Origin: Dysgonomonas mossii DSM 22836
GTDB taxonomy: Bacteria; Bacteroidota; Bacteroidia; Bacteroidales; Dysgonomonadaceae
Reading direction: 5' to 3'
NCBI RefSeq assembly: GCF_000213575.1
Contig: NZ_GL892005.1
Location: 739,692 to 803,691, forward strand
DNA: 64,000 nucleotides
The position numbers and the translations under genes are program-made. The notes below the pieces were generated by a model. It saw nothing but the letters and a program-made list of their open reading frames with translations, made no database searches and was not told where the DNA came from. Position 1 is the stretch's first letter; each line of letters starts with the position of its first letter. This document shows, piece after piece, positions 47,984 to 56,120 of this stretch.

Positions 47984-48055
47984 AATAACAAGAAAATTAT
48001 GTTTTTAAGCCTATTTTTAAACTCTGGTTCGTTATAATTGTTATTAAAATCAGAT

Positions 48056-48063
48056 TATCTTTG
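48056..48063 (+). promoter_or_regulatory. -7 box before the histone-like gene
   Basis: TATCTTTG, 26 bp before the ATG at 48090. The same octamer precedes the paralogue on the other strand at 55960. Confidence 0.5.
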
Positions 48064-48089
48064 TCTGAACTTTTTAAATAGAAAAACAA

Positions 48090-48263
48090 ATGAAAAATTT
48101 AGTAGAAAAATTAAATCAAGATTTTGCCGCATTCTCTAAAGACGCAGCTTCACAAATCGAAAATGGTAATAAAGCAGCTGGCCAACGTGCTAGAAAAATT
48201 TCACTTGACATAGAAAAAGCTCTAAAAGAGTTTCGTAAACAATCAATTGAAGCAGCTAAATAA
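48090..48263 (+). CDS. Histone H1-like (Hc1-type) small DNA-binding protein, chromosomal copy
   Basis: 57 residues, basic and helical: 'MKNLVEKLNQDFAAFSKDA', then 'NGNKAAGQRARKISL' and 'EKALKEFRKQSIEAAK'. The central 'NKAAGQRARK' is the mark of the Bacteroidetes histone-H1-like family. It is likely a nucleoid protein that coats or bridges DNA. A second copy with 45 of 57 identical residues lies at 55757-55933 in the accessory region. It is followed by its own terminator, so monocistronic. Confidence 0.85.
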   Translation: MKNLVEKLNQDFAAFSKDAASQIENGNKAAGQRARKISLDIEKALKEFRKQSIEAAK

Positions 48264-48286
48264 AAGCATAATGCAATATTGCACGG

Positions 48287-48321
48287 AGGCTGTCTCATAT
48301 TAGATTTGAGATGGCCTTTTT
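48287..48321 (+). terminator. Rho-independent terminator of the histone-like gene
   Basis: An 11-bp stem with two G-T pairs (48287-48297 with 48307-48317) followed by a T-run. Confidence 0.8.
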
Positions 48322-48385
48322 AATTATTTGCTTTAGAGCCAGCGTTTAATTATATTATTGCTTCTATAAATTAGGGAGGTAGATT

Positions 48386-49183
48386 ATGAATTTAGAATTT
48401 CTTACATCAGAGGTTTGTAAAATAGCTAAAGAAGGAGGGTACTTTTTAGCACAAGAAAGGAAAACCTTTCGTAAGGATAGGGTAGAGGAGAAGAATGCAC
48501 ATGATTATGTTTCGTATGTTGATAAGGAAACCGAAAAGCTGTTAGTTGCCAGATTGTCACTGCTTCTGCCTCAAGCGGGATTTATTACCGAAGAAGATAC
48601 TGTTGCATTTGAAAAGAAAGATTATTATTGGGTTATTGATCCTTTGGACGGTACGACCAATTATATACAAGACAATGCTCCTTACTGTGTGAGCATAGCT
48701 TTGACTACCGAAACCGAAATATTACTAGGTGTGGTTTACGAAGTATGTAGAGGCGAGTGTTTCTATGCATGGAAAGGTGGTAAATCGTACCTGAATGAGA
48801 CACAAATCCACGTTTCTGATAAGGACAATATGGGGCAAGCTTTCATCGGCTTAGATCTTCCTTATAATGCAGGAGATTACAAACCAGTAGTTAATCATTT
48901 GATGGATTCATTGTATGGGAAGGTTTCGAGTGTGCGTATAAACGGTTCGGCTGCGATGTCGATGTGTTACGTTGCCGCAGGGCGGTTCGATGCATGGGCT
49001 GAAGCATATATTAAACCGTGGGATTTTATGGCAGGGGCATTGATTGTACTTCAAGCCGGAGGGTCTGTTACTAATTTTAAAGGGAGTTCTTTGTTCAGGA
49101 AAGGACATGATATTTTGGCATCCAATTCATTGCTTCATAATGATATGTTGGAACTATTAGCTCCATTTCAAGATTCTTTGTAA
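48386..49183 (+). CDS. Inositol-monophosphatase-family phosphatase
   Basis: 265 residues, preceded by a rare strong ribosome site (GGGAGGT). Metal-binding motifs: 'FITEEDTV' (Glu), 'WVIDPLDGTTNYIQDNAPYCVSIAL' (the Asp-Pro-Leu-Asp-Gly-Thr motif) and 'EAYIKPWDFMAGALIVLQAGG' (distal Asp). It is magnesium-dependent and lithium-sensitive in the family. It could act on inositol phosphates, other sugar phosphates or PAP; the substrate is not decided by sequence. Confidence 0.93.
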   Translation: MNLEFLTSEVCKIAKEGGYFLAQERKTFRKDRVEEKNAHDYVSYVDKETEKLLVARLSLLLPQAGFITEEDTVAFEKKDYYWVIDPLDGTTNYIQDNAPYCVSIALTTETEILLGVVYEVCRGECFYAWKGGKSYLNETQIHVSDKDNMGQAFIGLDLPYNAGDYKPVVNHLMDSLYGKVSSVRINGSAAMSMCYVAAGRFDAWAEAYIKPWDFMAGALIVLQAGGSVTNFKGSSLFRKGHDILASNSLLHNDMLELLAPFQDSL

Positions 49184-49319
49184 TTGTTCTGTTTGTTTTA
49201 AAAGAAAATTATCAACTCAGAATATTATACTAAAATTACATTCGTTAGTAAGATAAGTTTTATAAATTTGAACTATCAATATACATATACGCTATACTTC
49301 CAAAGCAAAATTAAAATAT

Positions 49320-50078
49320 ATGATAGAAAAGAGAGATTTAAATCTAGCTGTACTTATCGATGCCGATAATGTGCCTTATTCGAATATAAAGGGTATGCTT
49401 GATGAAATTGCTAAAATAGGTGTGCCAACTATCAAAAGAATTTATGGAGATTGGACAAAGCCTAGCGTTTCTGGATGGAAGCAACCTTTGCTGGAGCATG
49501 CAATAACTCCTATACAGCAATATAGTTACACAACAGGTAAAAATGCGACCGATTCGGCAATGATTATCGATGCCATGGATATTTTGCATGGAGGGCGGGT
49601 TGACGGCTTCTGCCTTGTATCTAGCGATAGTGATTTTACACGTTTAGCCGTGAGGCTGAGAGAGTCCGGTATGCAGGTAATAGGTATTGGAGAAAAGAAA
49701 ACGCCTAGTCCGTTTATTGTAGCTTGTGATAAGTTTATTTATATCGAAATAATCAGGGACTCAGATGATAATAACGAAACGGAGTCTCCTGCGTCTACTG
49801 TTAAGAAACAACAGGAAAAGACTGTTGAACCTGTAAATAAAAAGTTGATAAATCTATTGAAGAGTACTATTAGAGACCTTGCTGATGATGATGGGTGGGC
49901 TTATTTGGGTGATATGGGGAATCTCGTAATAAAGAAGCGTCCTGATTTTGATTCACGAAATTATGGCTTTTCAAAGCTGGCCGCCTTGGTTAAAGCTCAG
50001 AGTAAGCATTTTGAAATGGATGAGCGAAAGAGTGAGAAAGGACATTCGCGTTTGGTATTTGTTAAAATAAAGGAGTGA
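49320..50078 (+). CDS. NYN-domain ribonuclease-like protein with C-terminal LOTUS/OST-HTH domain
   Basis: 252 residues. The PIN-like NYN domain reads 'LAVLIDADNVPYSNIKGML' (first Asp), 'TGKNATDSAMIIDAMDIL' and 'GFCLVSSDSDFTRLAVRLRE' (acid cluster of a metal-dependent RNase). After a Ser/Glu-rich linker, residues ~175-252 form a LOTUS/OST-HTH winged helix ('LADDDGWAYLGDMGNLVIKKRPDFDSRNYGFSKLAAL'), an RNA-binding fold also found in germline Oskar and MARF1. It probably degrades a specific RNA. The target is unknown. Confidence 0.9.
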   Translation: MIEKRDLNLAVLIDADNVPYSNIKGMLDEIAKIGVPTIKRIYGDWTKPSVSGWKQPLLEHAITPIQQYSYTTGKNATDSAMIIDAMDILHGGRVDGFCLVSSDSDFTRLAVRLRESGMQVIGIGEKKTPSPFIVACDKFIYIEIIRDSDDNNETESPASTVKKQQEKTVEPVNKKLINLLKSTIRDLADDDGWAYLGDMGNLVIKKRPDFDSRNYGFSKLAALVKAQSKHFEMDERKSEKGHSRLVFVKIKE

Positions 50079-50224
50079 AAGCTCATATTCTCATTTAATC
50101 TGTAGTCAAAGCTATTTGTCTCTATTAAGAATAATATTATTTTTTTATATGTTTATTGGGCTATTGTTTAGTCTGAAGGATATATCTTCGCACCCTGAAT
50201 ATGAGAATGTTTAAAAGCTGCACA

Positions 50225-51271
50225 ATGAAGAAAATTTTTATTACATGCATGTCTTTGTATTGTTTTATCTCAATTAGGGGACAAGATCAAATACTAAAGT
50301 ATGAAGTAAACAATGTAGGAGAACTACAATATAATATAGCAGATGCTCGCGAAAAAGATGTGAAGTATGTGAATTTATTGAGCATGGAGGCTTCTCTTAG
50401 AACAGATAAATGGTGGAAAAACGGATCATTTGATATTGCATTTTGGTCGGTAGAAAGAACATTCTCTCACAATATTGCAAATGATTTCTTGACATTTTCC
50501 AATATAGAAGAAGATAATTTTTGGCTTGTCTGCTCAAAATTTGGTTATCAGCAAACTTTCGGGGACTTTAGTTTGTTTGCAGGGATACGAAATATGAACT
50601 TAGATTATTTTAATAGCCCGTATTCTTCTTTCTTTACAAATAGTTCGGCAGGAATCTTTCCAACTATCTCTATCAACTACAGTGTACCAAATTATCCACT
50701 TGGGGCTATCGGACTGCATACAGAATATATGAAAGGAACTATTAATATAAAAAATTCATATTATAATAATTTAGATAATATAAATAAAGGATTGGTTTTT
50801 AATTTAAAATTTAATCCAAAGAAATATGGATTCGTCAATATCACTCAATTTGCATATATGCCTTTAGATGGGTTTTATGCCGGAGGGGTGGCTTTGAATA
50901 AACTCCCCGAAGAGTCTTTGAAATATTCATTGTATATGTTGGCCGAACAAACTATACTGAAAACGGGTAAACAAAATCTAGGTATTGTCGCTCAGTTGGG
51001 ATATGCTCCAAAGAAAAGCAATGAATGTTATTTATATTATGGGGTGGGAGTTGTTCTAGATAATTTATTCCGAAGAGATGGCGGAGATATTATAGGGTTA
51101 AATGCTTTCAGAGCAAATACGTCACAAGGAGCAGAAACGGCATTGGAAATGTCATATAAATATATAATTACTTCACATATTTCGATTCAACCCGCATTGC
51201 ACTATATACATACGCAGGGTAAAGATGATTTGGTTGGGCTTCTTCGTGGAAGCTTTACTTTTGGAAACTAA
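50225..51271 (+). CDS. Carbohydrate-porin-like (OprB-type) outer-membrane protein
   Basis: 348 residues from the ATG at 50225, which opens a signal peptide ('KKIFITCMSLYCFISIRGQ'). Start codons at 50201 and 50207 would lie only about 10 bp behind a TATCTTCG promoter-like box (50183-50190). The protein is rich in aromatic beta-strands ('NGSFDIAFWSVERTF', 'GYQQTFGDFSLFAGIRNMNLDYF', 'PALHYIHTQGKDDLVGLLRGSFTFGN'), ending like an OprB/OM barrel. It probably forms an outer-membrane sugar channel. Family assignment is tentative beyond 'beta-barrel'. Confidence 0.7.
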   Translation: MKKIFITCMSLYCFISIRGQDQILKYEVNNVGELQYNIADAREKDVKYVNLLSMEASLRTDKWWKNGSFDIAFWSVERTFSHNIANDFLTFSNIEEDNFWLVCSKFGYQQTFGDFSLFAGIRNMNLDYFNSPYSSFFTNSSAGIFPTISINYSVPNYPLGAIGLHTEYMKGTINIKNSYYNNLDNINKGLVFNLKFNPKKYGFVNITQFAYMPLDGFYAGGVALNKLPEESLKYSLYMLAEQTILKTGKQNLGIVAQLGYAPKKSNECYLYYGVGVVLDNLFRRDGGDIIGLNAFRANTSQGAETALEMSYKYIITSHISIQPALHYIHTQGKDDLVGLLRGSFTFGN

Positions 51272-51365
51272 GGATATTACTTTCTTTGATGCTGAGGAAA
51301 ATATCATCAGTCTTAGCTTGTGAGAGATATAAATTTCATTATCTCTTATTTTCGCGATAATCAAA

Positions 51366-51408
51366 AAAATATAGGAACAGAATTCTATCCCTATATTTTA
51401 TTTTTTTC
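51366..51408. terminator. Bidirectional terminator
   Basis: A 10-bp stem AAAATATAGG/CCTATATTTT with T-runs on both strands, between the convergent barrel and HD-kinase genes. Confidence 0.8.
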
Positions 51409-51441
51409 TATCTAGTCTTTAAATTCTTTTAATCATTGAAT

Positions 51442-52560
51442 TTAAGATTCCACAATATATTCTACTTCATGAGCTTCTACCAATTGCGGAATTTCTAGTT
51501 TTTGTAGCATTTTATCCAATACTTTTTCCGGTAAAACATCCTCTCTATTTAGATTTTGAGCACGCCATTGGGCGTAAGGTTTTTCTAAATATACTATTTT
51601 GACTTTTGCATCATATAAAGTAAAAAGATCTACTAATTGTTGACGCATTAGCCTCGTAATATTAGTTGCATTCCATATGAAATTTTGTCCTTTTCGAAGA
51701 TATATGCGAGCTTGTTCCTTTGCTTCTTGAACTACTTTGCCGGTAGCAGATCTATCTGTTGGACTTAATTTATACTTTTTGCGAATAGCATCAAGACTGA
51801 TAACTGGAATATCTGTATTTAAAGATTGTATATAGTGGTCTTTGCCCATCCCAGGTAGACCTGAAAGTATTGTAACTTCACTTTTGAAATTATCAAACGG
51901 AACATAGCCGATATATCCGTCTATCGAGTCAAAATATTGAAATCGTGCATTCGGATTTTCAAACTCTAATGCTTTTCCCCAACATCCCTGTTCTTTACAG
52001 AACAGTTCAAAAAGCTCAAGAGATTCAAGCAACTGAGGTAAGTTATTACATATTCTGCCTTTGGCATCAGCCTCAGCTAGTGTCTTTAATTGCGAAGTAC
52101 TTATCCTTAAAGATACTTCATGGATCTTTTTAGCAGGCTCTACCTTTTCTAATAGCCAAAGAGGCAGACCATGATAACGTACAAAGGATGCAATTTTTTC
52201 ACGGATATGAAACGGTGTAGGGACATCACGAAATAAGACTGTGCGCGCTGTATATTCTCCTCTCCGAGCATGTCCATTTGCAGATACCTTGCCAAAACCT
52301 TCGTCAAGAGATGTTGAACGTTTTTCTACATCATGCAACAGGGCACTTACCCAAAGTATTTCTTGATCCTGTTCCGGTAGGGATTTATATTCCTCCGATT
52401 TCCTCAATTCATCTAAGACCATCTGTGTATGAGTTGCTACGTTACCTTCTTTATGATGTTCCTTATGTTGAGGCACCTCTTTCATATCCTCTACCCAATC
52501 AAATTTCTTTTCAAGGGCATTCCAATTTTTATCTTGTGTTAATTTCCAAATTTTTTCCAT
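51442..52560 (-). CDS. HD-domain / polynucleotide-kinase-like RNA-repair protein
   Basis: 372 residues. The N-terminal HD domain has 'GNVATHTQMVLDEL', 'WVSALLHDVEKRST' and 'ASFVRYHGLPLWLL', like the HD part of bacterial tRNA nucleotidyltransferases. The C-terminal half is a P-loop kinase: Walker A 'GLPGMGKDHYIQSL', 'VISLDAIRKKYKL', 'FIWNATNITRLMRQQLVDLF' and 'KIVYLEKPYAQW', resembling T4 polynucleotide kinase. The combination would heal RNA ends (remove a 2',3'-phosphate and add a 5'-phosphate). In other Bacteroidetes a T4 Rnl1-like ligase often accompanies it; none lies here. Confidence 0.85.
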   Translation of the reverse strand: MEKIWKLTQDKNWNALEKKFDWVEDMKEVPQHKEHHKEGNVATHTQMVLDELRKSEEYKSLPEQDQEILWVSALLHDVEKRSTSLDEGFGKVSANGHARRGEYTARTVLFRDVPTPFHIREKIASFVRYHGLPLWLLEKVEPAKKIHEVSLRISTSQLKTLAEADAKGRICNNLPQLLESLELFELFCKEQGCWGKALEFENPNARFQYFDSIDGYIGYVPFDNFKSEVTILSGLPGMGKDHYIQSLNTDIPVISLDAIRKKYKLSPTDRSATGKVVQEAKEQARIYLRKGQNFIWNATNITRLMRQQLVDLFTLYDAKVKIVYLEKPYAQWRAQNLNREDVLPEKVLDKMLQKLEIPQLVEAHEVEYIVES

Positions 52561-53065
52561 TATTTTTTAGTTTTATTCAGTCGGAAGAGCCATCCCCTTA
52601 TTAACGGTTCTTTTTCCAAACTGACATTTCTCGTTTTTAATTGCGAGCCCAACGGGCATTTTTTAGATTTTAATTCAATATATATGATAAGTAGTCATTA
52701 CATATAATTCTATAAAAATGAAAATGATATACAGAATTATATCTTTGTGAAAATATAATGCAATTGTTTTAGTTAATAAAATGTATAATAAGTATAGCCC
52801 GTGAGGTAAGACTCAAGAAGGGGTAATAAAAGGAAAGAATTCCAGTCTGATACTGAACAATTACATGACTTTATTTTCTGAAAAATGAATAAATTGATTC
52901 TTACAAAGGTATAAATATTTTTTAACTAAACAAAATTGAGCTAAGTTTGATGTATCAATACTATAATATGGAGCAGAGTCTCGAATAGATTCTTTAAAAT
53001 TCGCAATCAATAAATATTGATACAGAGCTTGTTGTGAAAAACGTATATAAAAGTTGGTGGAATTG
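52561..53065. other. Intergenic region before tRNA-Ser
   Basis: About 505 bp with no gene that I can support. A small GCCC/GGGC hairpin with a T-tail at 52647-52664 is the only clear structure. Codons are broken in all frames and no tRNA-like or IS-like sequence is seen. Confidence 0.5.
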
Positions 53066-53096
53066 TTTGTAGAAACAAAAAAAAGACATACATTTG
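53066..53096 (+). promoter_or_regulatory. Sigma-ABfr-type promoter of tRNA-Ser
   Basis: TTTG (53066-53069), a 19-nt spacer and TACATTTG (53089-53096) match the consensus fully, 37 bp before the mature tRNA. Confidence 0.85.
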
Positions 53097-53133
53097 CATC
53101 GCTTTAGAGGAAATCTCAATAAGCAAAAATATT

Positions 53134-53219
<86 letters not shown>

Positions 53220-53252
53220 GGAAAGGCTAAGACAAAAGAAGCCAAAAACAAG

Positions 53253-53288
53253 AAAAGTCCTACAGATCAGTGATTTGTGGGACTTTTT
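53253..53288 (+). terminator. Terminator behind tRNA-Ser
   Basis: A 12-bp stem AAAAGTCCTACA/TGTGGGACTTTT (one G-T pair) followed by a T-run. Confidence 0.88.
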
Positions 53289-53343
53289 CGTTTATCCCCA
53301 TTTCATATAGAAGCCATAAAAAAGCCATTTTTTGACATAGCTG

Positions 53344-53389
53344 CGTAACCTATTCGTAACCTATTGTCAGAAAATCAAAATAGGTTACG
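53344..53389 (+). repeat. Cluster of three 11-bp repeats, probable recombinase arm sites
   Basis: CGTAACCTATT occurs twice head-to-tail (53344-53354, 53355-53365) and once inverted as AATAGGTTACG (53379-53389). The cluster lies between the tRNA and the integrase start. Arm-type binding sites of tyrosine integrases or their excision factors have this layout; the assignment is inference. Confidence 0.6.
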
Positions 53390-53487
53390 ATTTGTCTGAT
53401 TTAGGCAGTTTGAAGTCCATTTTTGGAAGTCTGTATTTATCTCATTATTTGATTGTTGAATGTATTTTTGAAATTAAATTTTGAGTT

Positions 53488-54720
53488 ATGAAAAAGACCA
53501 CATTCAGTATCCTTTTTTATGGAAAAAAGAATGGATTAAAAGCAAATGGCAAGATGCCGGTTATGGGACGAATTACCGTGAATGGAAAATCGATCCAGTT
53601 TGGAACAAAGGTTGATGTTGATCCTAAATTATGGAATGTAACGGCAGGTAAGCTTGTCGGAAAAACACAGGAAGTCATTAACATAAACTCAGTGCTTGAT
53701 AGTATCAAAGCTACGATGACTAAGATTTACAGAGAACTACTGGAAAGAGAAGTTTCTGTTACCCCTGAACGTATTAAGAATATCTTCTTTGGTGTTGAAA
53801 TTCAACAGCAGATGCTGCTTGATCTTTTTAGAAAGCATAATGAAGATGTTGAGAAACTGATCGGCATAAATAAAAGTAAGGCTACTTACCAAAAGTACGA
53901 AGTTACCAGAAAACATCTGACTTCTTTCATTAAAGAAAAATACAATCGTTCGGATGTTGCCTTAAAAGAAATCGACTTTATTTTTATAACTGATTTTGAG
54001 GTTTATCTCTTGACCACAGCTGGATGTAATCCGAATACAACAGCCAAATTTATGCAGTTTTTCAAACGGATTGTTATTATAGCCAAGAATAATGGCTGGT
54101 TAAAGAGTGACCCATTTATCAATTATAAGATCCGGATTAAGAAAGTCGATCGAGGTTATTTAACACAGAACGAAATAGAATCTATCATTAACAAGAAGAT
54201 AACGATAAAGCGCCTGGATCAGATTCGGGACATTTTTATTTTCTCCTGTTTTTGCGGATTGGCTTACATCGATGTGAAAAATCTGCGAAAAGATAATATT
54301 CGTATATCATTTGATGACAAACTCTGGCTAATAGGTAAAAGAGAGAAAACAGGAGTGTCTTTTACTATTCCTTTACTTGATATTCCTCAAAGGATACTGG
54401 ATAAATATGAGGGAGCATTATCTGATGATCGTGTACTTCCGGTTCCAAGCAATCAAAAGGTAAATGCGTATTTGAAGGAAATCGGTTCTTTATGCGGAAT
54501 TGATAAAGAATTGAGCTTCCACCTAGCCCGCCACACTTTTGCCACTCTGACTCTTTCGAAAGGAGTTTCTATCGAGAGTGTTAGTAAAATGCTCGGACAT
54601 ACCAATATTCGTACAACACAAATTTATGCTCGCATTACTGATTCTAAGATAAGTAATGATATGGACGATTTTGCTTCAAAAGTAAAAGGTCTGAGTGATA
54701 AATTTGCCATAAATCAATAA
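53488..54720 (+). CDS. Tyrosine recombinase/integrase, Bacteroides mobile-element type
   Basis: 410 residues. An N-terminal arm-binding domain ('PVMGRITVNGKSIQFGTKV', 'PKLWNVTAGKLVGKTQE') is followed by a SAM-like core-binding domain and the catalytic domain. The catalytic residues are visible in 'FSCFCGLAYIDVKNL', then 'HLARHTFATL' (His-x-x-Arg) and 'MLGHTNIRTTQIYARI' (His and nucleophile Tyr). The Arg I box lies in the 'CFCGLAYIDVKNLR' helix. It is typical of integrases that use tRNA 3' ends. The last 12 codons are inside a 79-bp duplication. Confidence 0.95.
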   Translation: MKKTTFSILFYGKKNGLKANGKMPVMGRITVNGKSIQFGTKVDVDPKLWNVTAGKLVGKTQEVININSVLDSIKATMTKIYRELLEREVSVTPERIKNIFFGVEIQQQMLLDLFRKHNEDVEKLIGINKSKATYQKYEVTRKHLTSFIKEKYNRSDVALKEIDFIFITDFEVYLLTTAGCNPNTTAKFMQFFKRIVIIAKNNGWLKSDPFINYKIRIKKVDRGYLTQNEIESIINKKITIKRLDQIRDIFIFSCFCGLAYIDVKNLRKDNIRISFDDKLWLIGKREKTGVSFTIPLLDIPQRILDKYEGALSDDRVLPVPSNQKVNAYLKEIGSLCGIDKELSFHLARHTFATLTLSKGVSIESVSKMLGHTNIRTTQIYARITDSKISNDMDDFASKVKGLSDKFAINQ

Positions 54721-54840
54721 AATCTAAATTATGGAAACAGGATATATAAAGCTCGAAGATATAAAAGGTCTGAGTGATAAATTTGCCATAAATCAATAAA
54801 ATCTAAATTATGGAAACAGGATATATAAAGCTCGAAGATA
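54683..54840 (+). repeat. 79-bp perfect tandem duplication
   Basis: Copy 1 is 54683-54761, copy 2 is 54762-54840. Each covers the end of the integrase reading frame, the short intergenic gap and the first codons of the RhuM-like gene. Copy 1 therefore carries a spare start (ATG at 54731) whose frame runs through a repeated integrase tail and stops after 22 codons (54731-54799). Confidence 0.95.
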
Positions 54841-55229
54841 TAGACACCAATAAGCCCGTTGTTGAAGTAAAAATAGTTAATGGCACGGTTTGGATGACAA
54901 TAAATGAAATTGCAGATCTGTTTGGCATATATACACCTACAATCAATGAGCACCTCAAGGTTATATTTAAAGATGCTTTATTGAGAGAATCGGATGTGAT
55001 AAAAGAATGCAGATATACCCGAAATGAGAAAGAAGAATATATTCGCATCTATTATAATCTAGAGGTTATTATTTTCTTGAGTTTTCGTATTCAATCTCTA
55101 TACACCAAAGCTTTTCGAGAATGGGTATTGAATGCTTTCTGTGAATATGGAAAAGAAGCAACTGAGCCAGAGGTAATCATTCTGTTCAATACGAATACAA
55201 GAAAGTCCACTCTTAATATACCTAACTGA
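54810..55229 (+). CDS. RhuM-like/virulence-protein-type DNA-binding protein
   Basis: 139 residues. 'VVEVKIVNGTVWMTINEIADLFG' followed by a helix-turn-helix ('YTPTINEHLKVIFKDALL'), then 'YYNLEVIIFLSFRIQSLYTKAFREW', correspond to the N-terminal half of RhuM proteins; the C-terminal part is missing or replaced by a short 'EVIILFNTNTRK' tail. Such proteins sit on islands and prophages and are suspected of gene control. The ORF6N gene starts one base after its stop. The duplicated start region lies just before it. Confidence 0.75.
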   Translation: METGYIKLEDIDTNKPVVEVKIVNGTVWMTINEIADLFGIYTPTINEHLKVIFKDALLRESDVIKECRYTRNEKEEYIRIYYNLEVIIFLSFRIQSLYTKAFREWVLNAFCEYGKEATEPEVIILFNTNTRKSTLNIPN

Positions 55230-55230
55230 T

Positions 55231-55746
55231 ATGGAACTACAGATTATTCAGAATAAAATATTTGAAATAAGGGGGATGCGTGTCATGCTTGACTTTGATT
55301 TGGCAGAACTGTATCAGGTAGAAACAAAAAATCTGAAAAGAGCAGTCAAACGCAATATTGAAAGATTCCCCGACGATTTTATGTTTGAATTGACAGCCGA
55401 TGAATGGGAAATCTTGAGGTGTAATTTTGGCACCTCAAACTGGGGAGGAACGCGGTATATGCCTTTTGCTTTTACAGAACAAGGTATAGCACAACTATCC
55501 AGTGTATTAAATAGTTCATTGGCTATTCAAGTAAATATCTCAATAATCAGAGCTTTTGTTACATTGAGAAAGTATGCTTTAGGCTACGCAGAACTTAACC
55601 AAAAGTTAGAAACATTTATGCTCGAAACTAATATGCAGTTTAATGAGATATATCAGGCTCTAACAGAGTTGGCCAGTACCAGAGAACAGGACGATAAACC
55701 TCGAAAACGTATAGGATATATACAAAATGAAGATGAGGAGCAGTAG
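55231..55746 (+). CDS. ORF6N-domain protein
   Basis: 171 residues. The ORF6N domain occupies residues ~5-120: 'FEIRGMRVMLDFDLAELYQVETKNLKRAVKRNIERFPDDFMFEL', 'TRYMPFAFTEQGIAQLSSVL', 'ISIIRAFVTLRKYAL'. It is a DNA-binding module of phages and mobile elements (Bro/KilA-N related). The C-terminal ~45 residues are a coiled helix. It is tightly coupled to the RhuM-like gene. The function is unknown; it may regulate element genes. Confidence 0.88.
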   Translation: MELQIIQNKIFEIRGMRVMLDFDLAELYQVETKNLKRAVKRNIERFPDDFMFELTADEWEILRCNFGTSNWGGTRYMPFAFTEQGIAQLSSVLNSSLAIQVNISIIRAFVTLRKYALGYAELNQKLETFMLETNMQFNEIYQALTELASTREQDDKPRKRIGYIQNEDEEQ

Positions 55747-55756
55747 CTCCTCTTTC

Positions 55757-55933
55757 TTATTTTTTAGACTCTTCTATAGATACTTTACGGAATTCTTTCA
55801 AAGCTTTTTCTATTTCTAACGATACTTTTCTGGCACGTTGTCCGGCTGCTTTGTTTCCATTCTCTACCTGAGTGTTTGCATCTTTTGAAAAGTCAGCAAA
55901 CAGTTGACTTAAATTTTCTACTAAATTTTTCAT
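55757..55933 (-). CDS. Histone H1-like small DNA-binding protein, second copy
   Basis: 58 residues from the ATG at 55933, which begins 'MKNLVENLSQLFADFSKDA' like its paralogue at 48090. The 'NGNKAAGQRARKVSLEIEKALKEFRK' core is nearly identical (45 of 57 residues shared). A TATCTTTG box stands at 55960-55967. It lies in accessory DNA, convergent with the ORF6N gene. It may be element-borne or a captured host gene. Confidence 0.83.
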   Translation of the reverse strand: MKNLVENLSQLFADFSKDANTQVENGNKAAGQRARKVSLEIEKALKEFRKVSIEESKK

Positions 55934-55959
55934 CGCTATCATATTTTAAAATCGAACTG

Positions 55960-55967
55960 CAAAGATA
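55960..55967 (-). promoter_or_regulatory. -7 box before the second histone-like gene
   Basis: TATCTTTG on the minus strand, 26 bp before the start codon, the same spacing as before the chromosomal copy. Confidence 0.55.
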
Positions 55968-55973
55968 GATTTC

Positions 55974-56120
55974 TTATTGAACTTCTCTGTAAAATTCAGC
56001 GATATATTCTTTCATAAATGAATGCCGTTTTGCAGCTATCAGCTTAGCCGATTCAGTATTCATCATATCTTTTAGCTTAAATAACTTGTCATAAAAGTGT
56101 TGAACACTTGAAATCTCTAA
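55974..56120 (-). pseudogene. C-terminal remnant of an HD-superfamily hydrolase gene
   Basis: Read on the minus strand, the frame ending at TAA 55974-55976 gives 'SSVQHFYDKLFKLKDMM', 'NTESAKLIAAKRHSFMKEY' and 'IAEFYREVQ'. This is the conserved tail of Bacteroidetes YedJ-like HD phosphohydrolases. No catalytic HD region and no start remain, and the frame is closed by a stop at about 56160. The rest was lost where the STAND gene region begins. The remnant also overlaps the STAND gene's promoter. Confidence 0.7.

Noticed and set aside
54731..54799. 22-codon frame in the first duplication copy, as a real gene
   Set aside because: It is entirely made of duplicated ends of two other genes; more likely a by-product of the duplication.
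56095..56109. Perfect palindrome AAGTGTTGAACACTT over the -33 of the STAND promoter, as an operator
   Set aside because: The bases also encode 'SSVQHF' of the decayed HD gene, so the symmetry may be accidental. It is kept only as a remark.
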